64,000 nucleotides of DNA. Origin: Callorhinus ursinus (taxonomy: Eukaryota > Chordata > Mammalia > Carnivora > Otariidae). Made by a program: the position numbers and the translations under genes. The notes beneath the pieces were generated by a model. That model was not told where the DNA came from and did not search any database. It was given only the letters and a program-made list of their open reading frames with translations. Positions 31,431 to 42,836 of this stretch are shown here, one piece after another. Within the stretch, counting starts at the first letter, position 1. Each line of letters begins with the position of its first letter. The DNA is taken from NCBI RefSeq assembly GCF_003265705.1, contig NW_020312817.1, positions 49,295,172 through 49,359,171 of the forward strand. Reading direction: 5' to 3'.

Positions 31431-33284
31431 AGAAAGCCAACAGGTAAGTCGAAAACTCACGCCTCAAACCCACAATATATGCATATCACATAGAAAAAAA
31501 CAGACAAATGGTAAAGAAAAGAAAAGAACTAAAAAATAGTTGGAGTAAATGGGGCAGGAGACAGCTGTTTTTCCTCATGAGCCTTTTGGCATTGCTTAAC
31601 ATTTGAAGCTGTGTTTATGTGTGCTTCTCAGAGAAAAGTGAAAAGTGATTTCTGAAAATTAATATGGCTCTGGTGGAAGTGGTCTGGAAACTTCCGAGGG
31701 CAGGAAGATCCACTGCATTCCGACTAATGTAACCATCGAGCTCCTCTCTGTCCTGTGATGAGGCAAAGCAGACAAGCCCCTGTGAAAAGGGAAACCACTG
31801 ACTCCCGATTGTAAAAGGACTGCAGAGCAGGAGGTCTGGGAAGGACCCTGCTGTGCGCACCTGCCATAATCTGGTGTGTGTGTTCAGTTTTGTCAAGTCA
31901 CCAGGAGCAGGAAGCTGCTTTCTCTATTACACAGAGCAACAAAGGGGGAATGAGTGGTTTTGATAATGAGAATTGATAACTGTCTCTCACAGGGAGAGCC
32001 TGGGCCTCCCAAAAGCTTTAAATTACAACTTTAACGGCACTGCTCAGGGTTCCTGAAGTTGCAGATGGGACATGGAGAAGCCGCAGAAGATGCAGCGTGT
32101 TTTTCTCAGACGCAAAGAAAGACCTGGAGTCAGATTAAACAAAGATTCCCAGCTAGTGAAGCAGATTGGTGGGAAAAGAACTAAGAGATGTGCCTGTCTC
32201 TTAAATCTTGCTCTAAATTGCAGGTTGCCTTGTATGCATGGTGAAGATTAGAAATTGTTTAATTGCTGTTTGGTTTTAATGGAGATTTTTATTTTGGTAG
32301 AAAAAAAACACAAATGGGTTGGGTGGGGTGCTATAGTTTGTGACTCAGTTAGCCATACTTAGGAAAAACCTGTCTGCTTGGATCGCAAGCCCACGATTCA
32401 CACAGGTGTCAGCTTTACCCGGGCTACAGGGCCTAGGAAGAGAAATCACCTTACGGCCTCCTCAACCTGAACCTGGGACGTGACGGGAAACAGCACGTCC
32501 CTTTCTGAAGCTGTATTTTCAACTGAGGCCCTCACAAGCCAGATAGGATTATTTGTATGTTAGTTCATCACAAATTTTGGTTGAGACACGGACATGACTT
32601 GGCCCCGCAGCCCAGAGTGTACTAGTCCCAGGCTGTGTGTCCCATTTAGAAACTTCGGCTGTTGAGGAAGAACAGTGGAAGATCTGTAGAGATTAAGATA
32701 ATTATTTCTGAAGAGGTTTTTACCAGACCGGTTGGTTTTTCATGACATATTTTATTAACTAGATCCTAAATACCACCCCCCAAATGAATTTGATTTGACT
32801 AAAAAGGACAAGAAGTTGGACGTAGGACACAAACACAATGTGTAAGTTTACCCTCCATGGAAAGAGCAGCCCTGAACTCACTGGTGTCTTACAGGATTCT
32901 CCGCATCCCCACATCCACTGTCCCAAACCATAGAGCTCTCGGCTCCCCAGACAATCTGCGGCAAAACCTCCCTCCGTGACTGAGGAAGTCTGGAGTTCTC
33001 CTGAACTCCGGCTACAGGGTGCTGCCCAGTAGTCAAGAAATAGTCACTTGCACTCAGGGAGCTATGGATGTTCCCTGGAGAGCTCGCGGTGGAGGAGGAT
33101 GTCAGCCGCAAGGCTGTCCACACCAGCAATGCGTGCAACAGGGCACGGTGGAATTCGAGACGGAGGGGACATGTGGGAAGGGAAGCTCCTGCCTCACTCC
33201 TTGTTTTCTGCCTTCCAGCTTCCGTTAGTAACAACATGCTAGCAACACAACTTCCGGACACCAGATACTACTCAATTACTGCTG
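31431..33284. other. 1.85-kb unassigned, repeat-poor stretch
   Basis: No repeat identified apart from short A runs, and no convincing exon. It is the longest stretch in the centre of the window where I recognise nothing. 32,724-32,733 'gaccggttgg' resembles a Grainyhead-type site, a weak motif on its own. Confidence 0.5.
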
Positions 33285-33478
33285 ATACCAGATGCCATTT
33301 ATGGAGTGGGTACCATGCATCAGGCACATGCCTTATTTCATTCAAACTCTGTAACAACTTCTTGAGAAGATGGGTACCATTTTCCAGAAGAGGAAACACG
33401 GGCTTTAAAAGGTTAGGTAATATGCTAAAGACCATGAGAGAGCCAGTATTCAAACTTATGCCACCTGAACATTGTTTC
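33285..33478 (-). repeat. MIR SINE relic
   Basis: 'atttatggagtgggtaccatgcatcaggcacatgcctta', 'ttccagaagaggaaacacgggctttaaaaggttaggtaatatgc', 'gagagccagtattcaaac' is MIR in reverse. Confidence 0.75.
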
Positions 33479-33479
33479 T

Positions 33480-33644
33480 TTCTTTTTTTTTTTTTTTTTT
33501 GAGATTTTATTTATTTATGAAAGAGAGAGAGAAGCAGACTCCCCGCTGAGCAGGGAGCCCGACTCAGGTCTCTATCCCAGGACCCTGAGATCATGACCTG
33601 AGCCGAAGGCAGACACTTAACTGACTGAGCCCCCCAGGTGCCCC
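33480..33644 (-). repeat. SINEC, shortened
   Basis: Minus-strand copy lacking part of the purine block. Long T-run on the left (about 33484-33500). Flanks aacattgtttct (33468-33479) and aacattctgtttct (33645-33658) are a target duplication with a 2-base difference in length. Confidence 0.92.
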
Positions 33645-33658
33645 AACATTCTGTTTCT

Positions 33659-34025
33659 ATTCATTTTTGTATAAATAAATGCCCATTGGGATTCTGTTGC
33701 TTACAACCCAAAGGGTGTTATACAATAGAGAAGATCAGTGTGACAGTGATGAGCATCCATGGGCAAAACATGAAACCACCAAGCCACAAGCTCTGTGTCT
33801 CAGAAGATTCTGGAGCTGGAGGTTCACACGTTTCCAGTGCTTTATCTCTTGTTTCTGTTTCTCTACGTGTATTGATTTCTTGCATTGAGTGGTGGTTATA
33901 TTGCAGGGAGTGGTGACTCCTGTGATTACAAGTGATTTTTTAAATTTATTTCAATATTCTGTCTTTTTAAAAAAGTTTTTCTGCAATGAATACTTATTTC
34001 TTAAGTCATTTTTAAGAAGTGTGAA
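33659..34025. other. Unassigned short stretch
   Basis: No gene or repeat recognised. Confidence 0.5.
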
Positions 34026-34043
34026 GAAAACAAATAAAATCAA

Positions 34044-34236
34044 GGGTGCCTGGGTGGCTCAGTTGGTTAAGCGACTGCCTTCGGCTCAGGTCATGATCCT
34101 GGAGTCCAGGGATCGAGTCCCACATCAGGCTTCCTGCTCAGTGGGGAGTCTGCTTCTCCCTCTGACCCTCCTCCCTCTCATGCTCTCTCTCATTCTCTCT
34201 CTCTCTCTAATAAATAAATAAAATCTTTTAAAAAAA
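34044..34236 (+). repeat. SINEC, 'gcgactgccttcggctc' type
   Basis: Forward copy with 'ctggagtccagggatcgagtcccacatc' and 'ctctgaccctcctccctctcatg', the same variant as 23287. Target repeats gaaaacaaataaaatcaa (34026-34043) and gaaaacaaaaaaatcaa (34237-34253). Confidence 0.95.
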
Positions 34237-34253
34237 GAAAACAAAAAAATCAA

Positions 34254-35319
34254 AACAAACTTCTGAGTGCTAATTGCTCACTATCACTTAGCTGCTCACG
34301 ATTCCAGAAAATATAGCAGGCAGATTCCCAAGTGCCAGAAGGATGGACTAAATGTGGCTGGAGAATATGTTGAATTGTCCATCTTTTTTCCTCCCTCTCA
34401 TTTTCTCTTTCCCTTTTCCTTTCATCCCAATTTAAGGATTGCCCTGCTCCATCTCAGGGGAGGTATGCGGCAGGACAAAAAACAAAAATAGGGTACAACA
34501 CACTTTCCTTCCTCCACACTTTCCACACTTTAGTTCCCAAAGCATAAGCATCAGAGAGAGGAGAGGGCTTGTGGATGAAAGCAGATTATGTGGCATAAGC
34601 ATGAACAGCAATGGATTTCCTCAATACTAGAAAAAGACTCCCCAGGGAGCTGAGGAGGAGGCTGATAGTCTCTGAGCATTGGCACCAAAAATTAGGCTTT
34701 TTTTTTTTTTGCTAACATTAAATAATTGTCTAGAAAATTTTTAAACAACTTTCTAATAATCATACACTGAAGAACATAAAAGTGTACATGGAAAGCACAG
34801 ATATAGGCAATATCTTCTCATTAACACCTAAGTAGGCACTCTCACCAAAAAATTTTAGGGAGTTTTGAAGCAAGAAAAAAGCCACTGAATCAAAGGTCTG
34901 GAATTATTTCTACATTGAAGCCACTCCTTTAACTTTACAGCTCACTAGAGACGGAGATTAAGCAAGACATAAAGTCCTGTGAAGACATTTTTGGTACTCT
35001 GCTTTCTTCAAAACTTACGGGAATTGTACATTCATGTTTTTTCTGCTTAAACGCTTCTATCTTGGTTTGTGCTTCTCAGCTTCTGAATGTCATCCACCAA
35101 GGATCCGTGAACGGGATGCTCCATAGGTGTGGTCCACAAAATCCTCCCTGCTGGCTTTTTTCCTTCCATCTGGGGATCAGCCCAGGACCACAGGTAAATC
35201 ACCTCCTACTACTAGGTAAATAACCAACTGTTCAAACTCAAGAAAGAGAACAGGGCTGGGAGTTGGGGGGAGGAAAATGGCAGCATCTTGCCACGTGACT
35301 CGGTTTTCTGTTTAAAGTT
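34254..35319. other. Unassigned stretch
   Basis: No gene seen. T-run at about 34698-34710. Nothing else recognised. Confidence 0.5.
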
Positions 35320-35600
35320 TTTTTTTAAATAAACGTTTTATTTTGGAATAATTTTAGATTTACAGAAAAGTTACAAAGATAATCCAGAGATTACCTCTCA
35401 CCCAGTTTCTTCTAATGTTAGCATTTTACCTTACATGGTACATTTGTACAAACTAAGAAAACCATATTAGTACATTATGATTAACTTTATTCAGATTTCA
35501 CCAGCTTTTCCATGAATGTCCTTTTTCTATTCCAGGATCCAATTCAGGATAACACATTTTGTGATTCATCATTTTAAAATTTAATTTTTATTTTTATCAA
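35320..35600 (-). repeat. L1M LINE 3' region, antisense
   Basis: 'ttattttggaataattttagatttacagaaaagttacaaagata', 'cttacatggtacatttgtacaaactaagaaaacc' and 'tttttctattccaggatccaattcaggata' match an old L1 3' region. A second copy of the same part lies at 41030 and a scrap at 49770. Confidence 0.8.
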
Positions 35601-35749
35601 GGTTATACATGTTCATGGTTTAAAATGTGAAATGATCATATACGACTCCTAACAAAGAAAAGCAGTCTTCTGCCCAAACCCACCTCATCTCCATTCCCTT
35701 CTTCCAAGGACAAATAACTTCAGCTTTCCCACCGCTTTCTCCCTCTTGC

Positions 35750-36345
35750 TGCAGCCCACCACATGGCCTCTGCACCATTCCTTGGAGGTGACAGACCTGC
35801 TTTCATTGTAAGGCCAAGTCTTTACTCAAATGTCTTCTTCCCAAAGAAGTCTACCCTGACCACCCTATTTAAAATTGTAATACTCAGGGCCCCTGGGTGG
35901 CTCAGTCAGTTAAGGGTCTGCCTTCAGCTCAGGTCATGATCCTGGGGTCCTGGGATCAAGCCCCACATCAGGCTCCCTGCTCAGTGGGGAGTCTGCTTCT
36001 CTCTCTCCCTCTGCCCCTCCCCCTGCTTGTGCTCTTTCTCTTTCTCGAGCTGTCTCTCAAATAAATAAATAAAACCTTTAAAAAAAATTTGTTTTAAATA
36101 AATAAAATTTTAATCCTCACCCATGCACTCCCAACCACTCTTACTCTGCTTTGTTCTTTTTTTATTCCCTGCAACACTATGCAATTTATTTATTATATAC
36201 ATTGTTTATTATCTCTCTGCCCTAGAAGGTAAGCTCTATGGAGGCAGCAACATTGTCAGACAAGTCCTAAACACCTAGAACAGTGCTTGGCACACAGTAG
36301 TCACTCAAATCTTTGTTGAATAATTGAATGAATGAATGAACACTG
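35750..36345 (+). repeat. L2 LINE 3' end, split by a SINE
   Basis: 'ggcctctgcaccattccttgg...aagaagtctaccctgaccaccctatttaaaa' before the SINE and 'ctctctgccctagaaggtaagctctatggaggcagcaaca...ctagaacagtgcttggcacacagtag...ttgttgaataattgaatgaatga' after it are consecutive parts of the L2 3' end. Confidence 0.9.
35887..36103 (+). repeat. SINEC inserted in an L2
   Basis: Forward copy from 'gggcccctgggtggctcag'. Target duplication aaaattgtaatactca (35871-35886) and aaaattttaatcctca (36104-36119), two mismatches, so it is relatively old. Confidence 0.94.
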
Positions 36346-36519
36346 AGAGAGAAGAAAGTAGACTGGAAGGTTAAAGCCTTTCCTCCTCCAACTCTGCACT
36401 ATCATTGTAGTTCCCCTGTTGACAGAGCCTTGCACAGAGCCAGCAAAGGAGAAAAGCAGTTTGCAGAGCAGAGTGCGGAAGGGTGGGTTTGAAGCTGAGA
36501 CACGACAGTGTAATAACTG

Positions 36520-36520
<1 letters not shown>
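36346..36520. other. Unassigned short stretch
   Basis: Nothing recognised between an L2 end and a (CA)n tract. Confidence 0.5.

Positions 36521-36521
<1 letters not shown>

Positions 36522-36558
<37 letters not shown>
36522..36558. repeat. (CA)18 microsatellite
   Basis: Uninterrupted CA repeat of about 18 units, expected to vary in length between individuals. The open frames read through it on both strands are artefacts. Confidence 0.97.
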
Positions 36559-36559
<1 letters not shown>

Positions 36560-37129
36560 TTATCATGCCCTAATCTTTACAATATAGTTAGAGTTCAATT
36601 TTTGTTTAAATCTATACTTATTATTTATGTTATCACTGATCTATAATATTGTTCACAGCTGAGTCATATAATGTGCCATGATAATACTTCCTTTCTGGTA
36701 CAGCTTTCTGTCATTCCTGGATTAGATAATTGCCTTATCTTTCTATGTCCCAATTTCATTCCCCAAATTCTCACATAGAGCTATAAACCTCCTCTCAACA
36801 CAGCTAAGTACATTGAGGGTCTATCAGCTCAGTTCTTTTCTTGGCTACATCCTTCCTTGCTGCGTTCTGTCTTCCTACCTGTGTTTTCATCATCAGTCTC
36901 TTCATTCCTGTGGTTAAGTCTTCCCATATTTTATCACGGCCTTTCAACACAATTTTCACATAGTCAAATGTATGCAATGATCCATCAATTCTTTTATTTT
37001 CTCTCCTCCTGAAGCCCTATACCCTCTGCTTCTGTCTGGTTGTTTCTTCTTGAAGTCTGCTGCCTAGTTGTTCCCCATCACCCTGGGTGTCTTCTCTCTT
37101 GTGTAAATCCCTTACGTCCTCAATCCCAG
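36559..37129. other. Unassigned pyrimidine-rich stretch
   Basis: No gene seen. Probably old repeat sequence adjoining the L1M below, but not alignable by eye. Confidence 0.45.
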
Positions 37130-37690
37130 GCTTCCTCTTTCTTGGTTTAATCGTTTTAGAGGCTCATATCCTGCACCATCTTCCTGAGAAAGTATACACG
37201 GGAGATACAAGCATTTTGCCTGTCTGAATTGGCCCACTCTCAGACTCAATGGATGGTTTGTCTGGGGAAGGAAATCTAAGTCAAAAACTACTTTCCATAG
37301 AATATTGAAGGTATTCTTCCATTGTCTTCTAATTTCCAACTTGCTATTGAAAAGTCTTATGCTATTCGGTCTCCCAGTCCCTTACATAAAACCCGTTTTC
37401 CTTTTTTGTACTCCTCTCTGGACTATAGGACCTTCCTTATTTCCTGTGCTTTTCATTTGTTTGTTTGGGTCTCTGGTGATCGTGACTGTTTATTCACATG
37501 TGAAAGTGAGAGACCAAACGCTGACTGACAGCTCAGTGTGCATGGGTGGGGCTTGTTGGAAACCAACCACTTTGTTGATCAATCCTCTCTGTCAGTATTT
37601 CCTTCTAGACCGGTCGGTTTCTCCAGATAGAAGTGACCCAGTTTTTTGTTTCAGGTATTTCTGATGACAGTGTACTAGGGGAGGGAAGTC
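37130..37690 (-). repeat. L1M LINE, antisense, ORF1-side part
   Basis: 'aaaactactttccatagaatattgaaggtattcttccattgtcttctaatttccaacttgctattgaaaagtcttatgctattc' appears in pieces and matches the antisense of the L1M region that lies forward at 29850-31430. The 119-codon forward frame at 37305 is this LINE read backwards. Confidence 0.7.
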
Positions 37691-38299
37691 AGCTCGGTAT
37701 GTGGTCTCTCACCTAACTCCACTCTTTTCAGTAGGTGCCCTGCTCTGAGTGCTCAACTCCAAAGCCTCTTCAGCTCAGCCTCTGCAAGAACACATTTCCT
37801 TTCCCACTGCCAGAGAACGATTGACTGGCTGTGTGGGGTAGGAGAAGAGATAAGAAGTCTAAGGGTTTTATTCAGTCCTTCTGTTTGGAGTCACACCCTG
37901 AACTGTGTGACCCTGAGCAAATCATGTAGAGGCCTCAGTTTCCTCCTCTGAACCCTGAGGGCCTTTGAGCCACATCTGGTCTCTAGGGTGCTCCCAGCCT
38001 TGGCGTTTTGTGATCTATGAAACTTTACAAGGTGGAGCTCTCTGCCTAGTGACTAAGACAGACAGGAAGATACCAGAGGTCAAAGAGGGGGAGGTAACAG
38101 AAGGACGGAGTGGTAGGGAGACTCCAAAGAAAAGGTGGAACTTGAGACCTACAGCAGGCTGGAGAAGGAGGGGCAGGCAGGGCCTCCTCAAGTGGTCCAA
38201 CTTTAAGATATATATTGGGGTCCAATAAGTAGAACAGAGGGTCCTAGAGGATGATGACATTGGGTCAGATTGTGGGGAGTTTGAGTCTATACTCTACGT
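37691..38299. other. Unassigned non-coding stretch
   Basis: Around 37,890-37,960 'cacaccctgaactgtgtgaccctgagcaaatcatgtagaggcctcagtttcctcctctg' looks like a MIR remnant. Otherwise nothing recognised. Confidence 0.45.
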
Positions 38300-38440
38300 C
38301 GGTGCATCTCATGATGAAAATCATCTGGGGAGCTTAAAAAAACGTCAGACCTTATAAATCAGAATGTCAGAGACTAGAGCCTGTATTCCTTTAAACTTGC
38401 CACATGATTCCAACAAACTTCCAAGCTTTGGGACCACTTC
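38300..38440. mobile_element. MER5-type hAT DNA transposon relic
   Basis: 'ggtgcatctcatgatgaaaatcatctggggagctt', 'aaatcagaatgtcagaga' and 'ccaagctttgggaccac' keep the order of MER5A, a short non-autonomous hAT element. Confidence 0.75.
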
Positions 38441-38670
38441 CTTAGGCAATGAACCGTGGACAGTTTATAATCAGGAATCATGATAAAAGTGGAAATTTTA
38501 GAAAGATGAATTTGACAGCAACATGCAAGGAAGACCAGGGTTGAGGGACAGGAGACAAGGATGCATGTGAAGTAATTCACTACCCCAGGCAGAGGGTCAT
38601 GAGGGCCTACAGGACAGAAGTGGCAAAGAAGAGACAAAGAAGGGACCAGCAGACCACTGTGCCAATCCAA
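38441..38670 (-). repeat. Probable L2 LINE fragment
   Basis: The purine-rich run 'agaccagggttgagggacaggagacaagg...aagtaattcactaccccaggcagagg' looks like antisense L2 body ('gaccagttaggaggctgttgcag' type). Weak. Confidence 0.35.
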
Positions 38671-39070
38671 TATGGTTTGAATTGTGCCCCGTCCCCAAAT
38701 TTGTATGTTGAAATCCTAAACCCTAGCGCCTCAAAATGTGACCTTATTTGGAAATAGGGTCATGCAGATATAATTAAGTTAGGATGAGATTGTTAAGGTA
38801 GGTCCTAATCTAATATGACTAGTGTCCTTATAAAAAGAGGAAATTTGGGCTCTGGCATGGATACACGTAAGAAAGAAAATGACAGCCGCCTACAATCCAA
38901 GGAGAGAGGCCTGGAGCAGACCCTTCCCTCTCAGTGCTCAAAAGAAACCAACCCTACTGACACCTTGATCTTGGACTTCTAGCATCCAGAACTGTGAGAC
39001 AATAAATTTCTGTTATTAAAGCCACCCAATTTGTGGTACTTTATTATGGCAGTCCTAACAAATTAATACA
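38671..39070 (+). repeat. MLT1-type LTR (ERVL-MaLR), near full length
   Basis: A 400-bp solo LTR. It starts 'tatggtttgaattgtgcccc', continues 'atgtgaccttatttggaaat', 'ctagtgtccttataaaaag', 'gacaccttgatcttggactt', 'gtgagacaataaatttctg', and ends 'cctaacaaattaataca'. AATAAA at about 39000-39006 is the LTR's own polyadenylation signal. No internal viral sequence adjoins it. Confidence 0.88.
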
Positions 39071-39949
39071 CCATCTTTTTAGAAAAGCATTCCTGGTTTT
39101 GAGTTACTATTTCTTCACTTTCTCATGAGGAATGATTCCCCAAAGCCATCCTCCTGAGAGGGCTGGCAGCAGTGGTTGCCGGGTAAGGCATGTGCATCTA
39201 ACACCATAGGATGCTCATCGACCTGAGGAGGGAGTGCGGGTGGCTTTTTGGGGACATTGCTGTTTGTTCCCAGAACCCACCTGAGAAATCAAAGAACCAA
39301 ATCTATTAACTGGAAATTGCTGGACAGAAATGCCCATTCTCCTCACCTGAGGAAGTAATCAATGCCAAGAATCTCAGACTGTGAGTGAAACCACAAAGGA
39401 GAAGGGAGACTCATCTCTGTGGAACCATGAACATCCCTCTAGTGGCTCATCCAGAGAGAACAGAGCTGCGAGAGGTGGAGCAACCTACAAACAAGGTAAA
39501 CCCTGGTTCTGTCATTTTATGACTTGGCTTTTGCCAAAACAACTATCCCCCTTGGCTAAACAAAGAATATCCAAGAACTCTACATATCAAGGTCGAAGGC
39601 CTGATGATTGATGTAACCCCGTGGGACCAGGGACAAGCAAGTCTACCACAGAGCTCTTGGCCTCCAGGCATTCAGTGCTGCCTTTGCTAACATGCTTGGC
39701 CCCCTTGGCCCTTTTACCTGCCAATGCTCCCAACACCAACCCTCAGTCTAGGTCACCTGCCATCTGCTCACTCCAGGGTTGCCAAGTTTTGCTAGAGAAA
39801 GTATCACAACTGTACCACAGGGCCTGCTAAGTATTTACACTCCCCAACTTCATCTGGGCCCTCCTTGCTCCCATGGTTATCCACCTGGAATTGGCTTACT
39901 GTTGTTTCCCTCCAGCCCTTGCAAAAATTTTCTAGGATCGACAAGTCTT
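39071..39949. other. Unassigned non-coding stretch
   Basis: No gene or firm repeat. Pyrimidine-rich from about 39,620, perhaps the 5' part of the L2 relic that follows. Confidence 0.45.
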
Positions 39950-40204
39950 CAGTTCCAACCCCATGTCTCTCGCTTTCACCTGAGAATGTCATTTTCATTT
40001 TCCTGTTAAGTAAAAAGTCTGCCTCAACTGTTTCTCTCCACCCGAAAATTTCTCTCTGGCTACATCCATCCTCTCCTGGATTTTCCCTATTTCAGAGAAA
40101 GAGGTGAGGTTTTATTTCCTTGTCCATGCAAACCCATTTCTGCTTTGGCTCCTATCCTTCATTTTAACATCAATTAATTTATTTATTAAAAAAAACTTAT
40201 GACA

Positions 40205-40391
40205 GGGGCTCCTGGGTGGCTTAGATGGTTAAGCATCTGCCTTTTGCTCAGGTCATGGTCCCAGGGTCCTGGGATCAAGCCCCGCATTGGGCTCCCTGCT
40301 TGGTGGGGAGCCTGCTTCTCCCTCTCCCTCTACTGTTCCCCCTGCTTGTGCTCTCTCACTCTCTCTGTCAAATAAATAAATAAAATCTTAA
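40205..40391 (+). repeat. SINEC
   Basis: Forward copy from 'ggggctcctgggtggcttagatgg'. Target repeats aaaaaacttatgaca (40190-40204) and aaaaaactcattaca (40392-40406), two mismatches. Confidence 0.93.
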
Positions 40392-40496
40392 AAAAAACTC
40401 ATTACAGAAAATTTTAAATACATACAAAAGATTTTACTTTTACATCTTCAAACTCCTCTGGCTTTCCTGCCCCAAATCTCAGGTCTCCTCCAGTCT

Positions 40497-40631
40497 TTTC
40501 TTTTTTTCTTTAAGTAGGCTCCATGCCCAGTGTGGAGCCCAATTCAGGGCTTGAACTCACAACCCCAAGGTCAAGAGCTGAGCTGAAATCAAGAGTTGGA
40601 CACTCAACTGACTGAGCCACCCAGGCATCCC
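40497..40631 (-). repeat. SINEC, old and shortened
   Basis: Minus-strand copy of an older type ('ggcttgaactcacaaccccaaggtcaagagc', 'caagagttggacactcaactgactgagcc') missing its purine block. Target repeat tctcctccagtct at 40484-40496 and 40632-40644. Confidence 0.9.
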
Positions 40632-40818
40632 TCTCCTCCAGTCTCAAAATATTTAAAAACTATTGTAATCTTACTATTCCCTTGAGCTACTTCCTAACTT
40701 CACATTTTTAAATAGCCAGATGTTGCAACATGTTCTTTCCTGTCTCCCTTTATTTCTTAATTCGCTACAAACTAGCTTCAATCTCTGTCACTCTACTGAA
40801 ATCCTCTCTCAAATTTTT

Positions 40819-41007
40819 TTTAAGATTTTATTTATTTATTTGACAGAGAGACACAGCGAGAGCAGGAACACAAGCAGGGGGAGTGGAAGAGGGAGAAGCA
40901 GGCTTCCCGCTGAGCAGGGAGCCCAATGTGGGACTCAATCCCAGGACCCTGGGATCATGACCTAAGCCGAAGGCAGACGCTTAACGACTGAGCCACCCAG
41001 GCGCCCT
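40819..41007 (-). repeat. SINEC
   Basis: Minus-strand copy, 'agacacagcgagagcaggaacacaagc' type. Target duplication atcctctctcaaattttt (40801-40818) and atcctctttcaaattttt (41008-41025), one mismatch. Confidence 0.96.
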
Positions 41008-41029
41008 ATCCTCTTTCAAATTTTTAACT

Positions 41030-41440
41030 CTGTTATTTTGAAGTAAATTCAGACTTATAAAAAAGTTGCAAATATTGTGAAAAGAGTCCGATATGCCCTT
41101 TACCCAGCCACCCCAAATATTAACATCCTATAGAACCATAGTACAATTATCAAAATCAAGAAATTAATGTTTCTACAGACTTTATTAGAATTTCACCATT
41201 GTTTCATCAATGCCTAATTTCCTTTTTTTTTTTTTAAGATTTTATTTATTTGTTTGAGAGAGAGAGCATGAGCAGAGGGAAGAGCAGAGGGAGAGGGACA
41301 AGCAGACTCCACACTGAGCACAGAGCCTGACTCGGGGCTCGATGCCACAACCTGAGCTAAAACCAAGAGTCAGATGCTTAAGCAACTGAGCCCCATCAAT
41401 GCCTAATTTCTGAATCCATTCTTTTAGGAAAGATTTTTAC
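41030..41440 (-). repeat. L1M LINE 3' region, antisense, split by a SINE
   Basis: 'ttattttgaagtaaattcagacttataaaaaagttgcaaa', 'acatcctatagaaccatagtacaattatcaaaatcaagaaatt' and 'ttagaatttcaccattgtttcatcaatgcc' match the same 3' region as 35320. It is inserted in the L2 relic. Confidence 0.75.
41222..41393 (-). repeat. SINEC, older type, head truncated
   Basis: Minus-strand copy ending '...taagcaactgagcccc', so the last bases of the tRNA-like head are lost. Perfect 17-bp target duplication catcaatgcctaatttc at 41205-41221 and 41394-41410. Confidence 0.94.
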
Positions 41441-41469
41441 TAAAGCCATCTTAAAGAACTTTTTTTTTT

Positions 41470-42062
41470 AACTTCCTAAGTTCTGAATACAAAAGTAAAG
41501 AGTGATGGGTAGAAAACCTGTGGAAAGATGTAAAGAAGAAAATAAAAACCACAAAGCTATTCATCTACAGGACATATAGGGACAGAAGAACACGTTAAAT
41601 GACACCACCATGGGACACCATCAGCAAAATCCACACAGTGGATTTCATCAGAAAAAAAAAATTCAAGAAACATTAGAAGAGATGAAGGGGGAAACTGCAG
41701 TTTAAACAAGATTCATGAGCTAGAGTAAATAATTGCAATGTGTGGGCTTTGGATCCCAATTTAAATAAACTTTAAAAATATTATAAGACAATTGAGAAAC
41801 TGTGAACTCTATTTGGTAACCTAAGAAATTATTGGTAGTTTCTAAGTGTGAAATTGGTACTATGTTTATGTTCAAAGAACATTTATTTTAGACTTAGCTA
41901 CTGGAATATTTATAGATGATATGGAGAGGGAGGAGCACATGGGGTACATGTGAAACAGACTGGCCATGTACCAGTAATTGGTGAAGCTGAGTGATGGTTG
42001 AATTTGGTGCATCAGACTATTTTCTCTATTTGTATGGATGTTTGGAAACTTTCCACCATGAA
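41470..42062 (+). repeat. Probable LINE 3'-end relic, forward
   Basis: Ends 'ggtgaagctgagtgatggttgaatttggtgcatcagactattttctctatttgtatggatgtttggaaactttccaccatg', a typical L1M 3' end. The upstream part is not alignable by eye. Confidence 0.5.
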
Positions 42063-42069
42063 ATGCTTT

Positions 42070-42286
42070 TTTTAACTTTTTTTTAAGATGTATTTATTTA
42101 TTTTAGAGAGAGAGAGAATGCAAGTGGGGGAGGGGTACAGGGAGACAGAAAAGGAGAGAGGATCTCCAGCAGACTCCCCACTGAGCACAGAGCCCAACAC
42201 AGGGCTCTATCCCACAACCCTGAGATCACGACCTGAGCCAAAACCAAGAGTCAGACACTTAACCAACTGAGTCATGCAGGTGCCCC
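42070..42286 (-). repeat. SINEC, older type
   Basis: Minus-strand copy with 'ccacaaccctgagatcacgacctgagccaaaaccaagagtcagacac'. Flanks aaatgcttttttta and aaatgcctttaaaa are a weak target duplication. Confidence 0.92.
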
Positions 42287-42299
42287 AAAATGCCTTTAA

Positions 42300-42836
42300 A
42301 AAAAAAAAAAGAGGAATACAATATCCAAGAAGTCATTAAAAATAAATTTATATTTTTGCCTCAATTTTTCCAATAAACCATGTAAGGAATCACATTCTTT
42401 GAAACATGGCCAACATCAGTGCAAACATCAGCAGACCTCTATGTCTTCTCCAGATCTCACAAACTCAAGCCATGTCCTCGCTCCCAGTCGCAAGCTCTCT
42501 GCCTTATCTGGGCTCTTCTGCCTTCTTCACCACCTGTCCCTCTCACCCATTCTTACCCTCTTCCTCATCTTCCCTGATCTTTCATGCACATCACTCCAAG
42601 CCCTTTCCAATATCAAGCAACCGAGGCTTTCAAATCCCATTCTAGTCCTCAGTGCCTCTTGTAACTCTGTTCAGCTCAACAAAAGCAGGAGTGCCTGGCA
42701 GAAAACACAGGAAAACACCCCAGTATATGTTAACATTCTGTTCATTGCCAAATCCTTATTCTTAGAAAGCCTGGTTTTTAATGCCTGCAGAATATTCCAC
42801 CATATACACACGCCATAATATGTGTATGTCATCCTC
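42300..42836. other. Unassigned stretch, L1 scrap near its end
   Basis: An A-run at 42297-42310. 42,775-42,830 'taatgcctgcagaatattccaccatatacaca' is antisense L1. The pyrimidine-rich 42,420-42,680 is unassigned and carries overlapping meaningless frames. Confidence 0.45.

Larger units (their letters stand above)
39950..41029 (+). repeat. L2 LINE relic, ORF2 5' side, with three SINEs inside
   Basis: Once the SINEs at 40205, 40497 and 40819 are removed, 'tcctctggctttcctgccccaaatctc', 'cccttgagctacttcctaac', 'gctacaaactagcttcaatctctgtcactctactgaaatcctctctc' follows L2 ORF2 order. It continues after 42,836 with 'gatctagtgatcccctagttgcc'. Confidence 0.6.

Noticed and set aside
32724..32733. Grainyhead-like site gaccggttgg.
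   Set aside because: A single short motif match without conservation or chromatin evidence.
33481..33500. Long T runs as transcription terminators.
   Set aside because: They are the reversed A-tails of minus-strand SINEs.
37305..37664. 119-codon forward frame.
   Set aside because: It lies in an antisense L1M relic and is the LINE read backwards.
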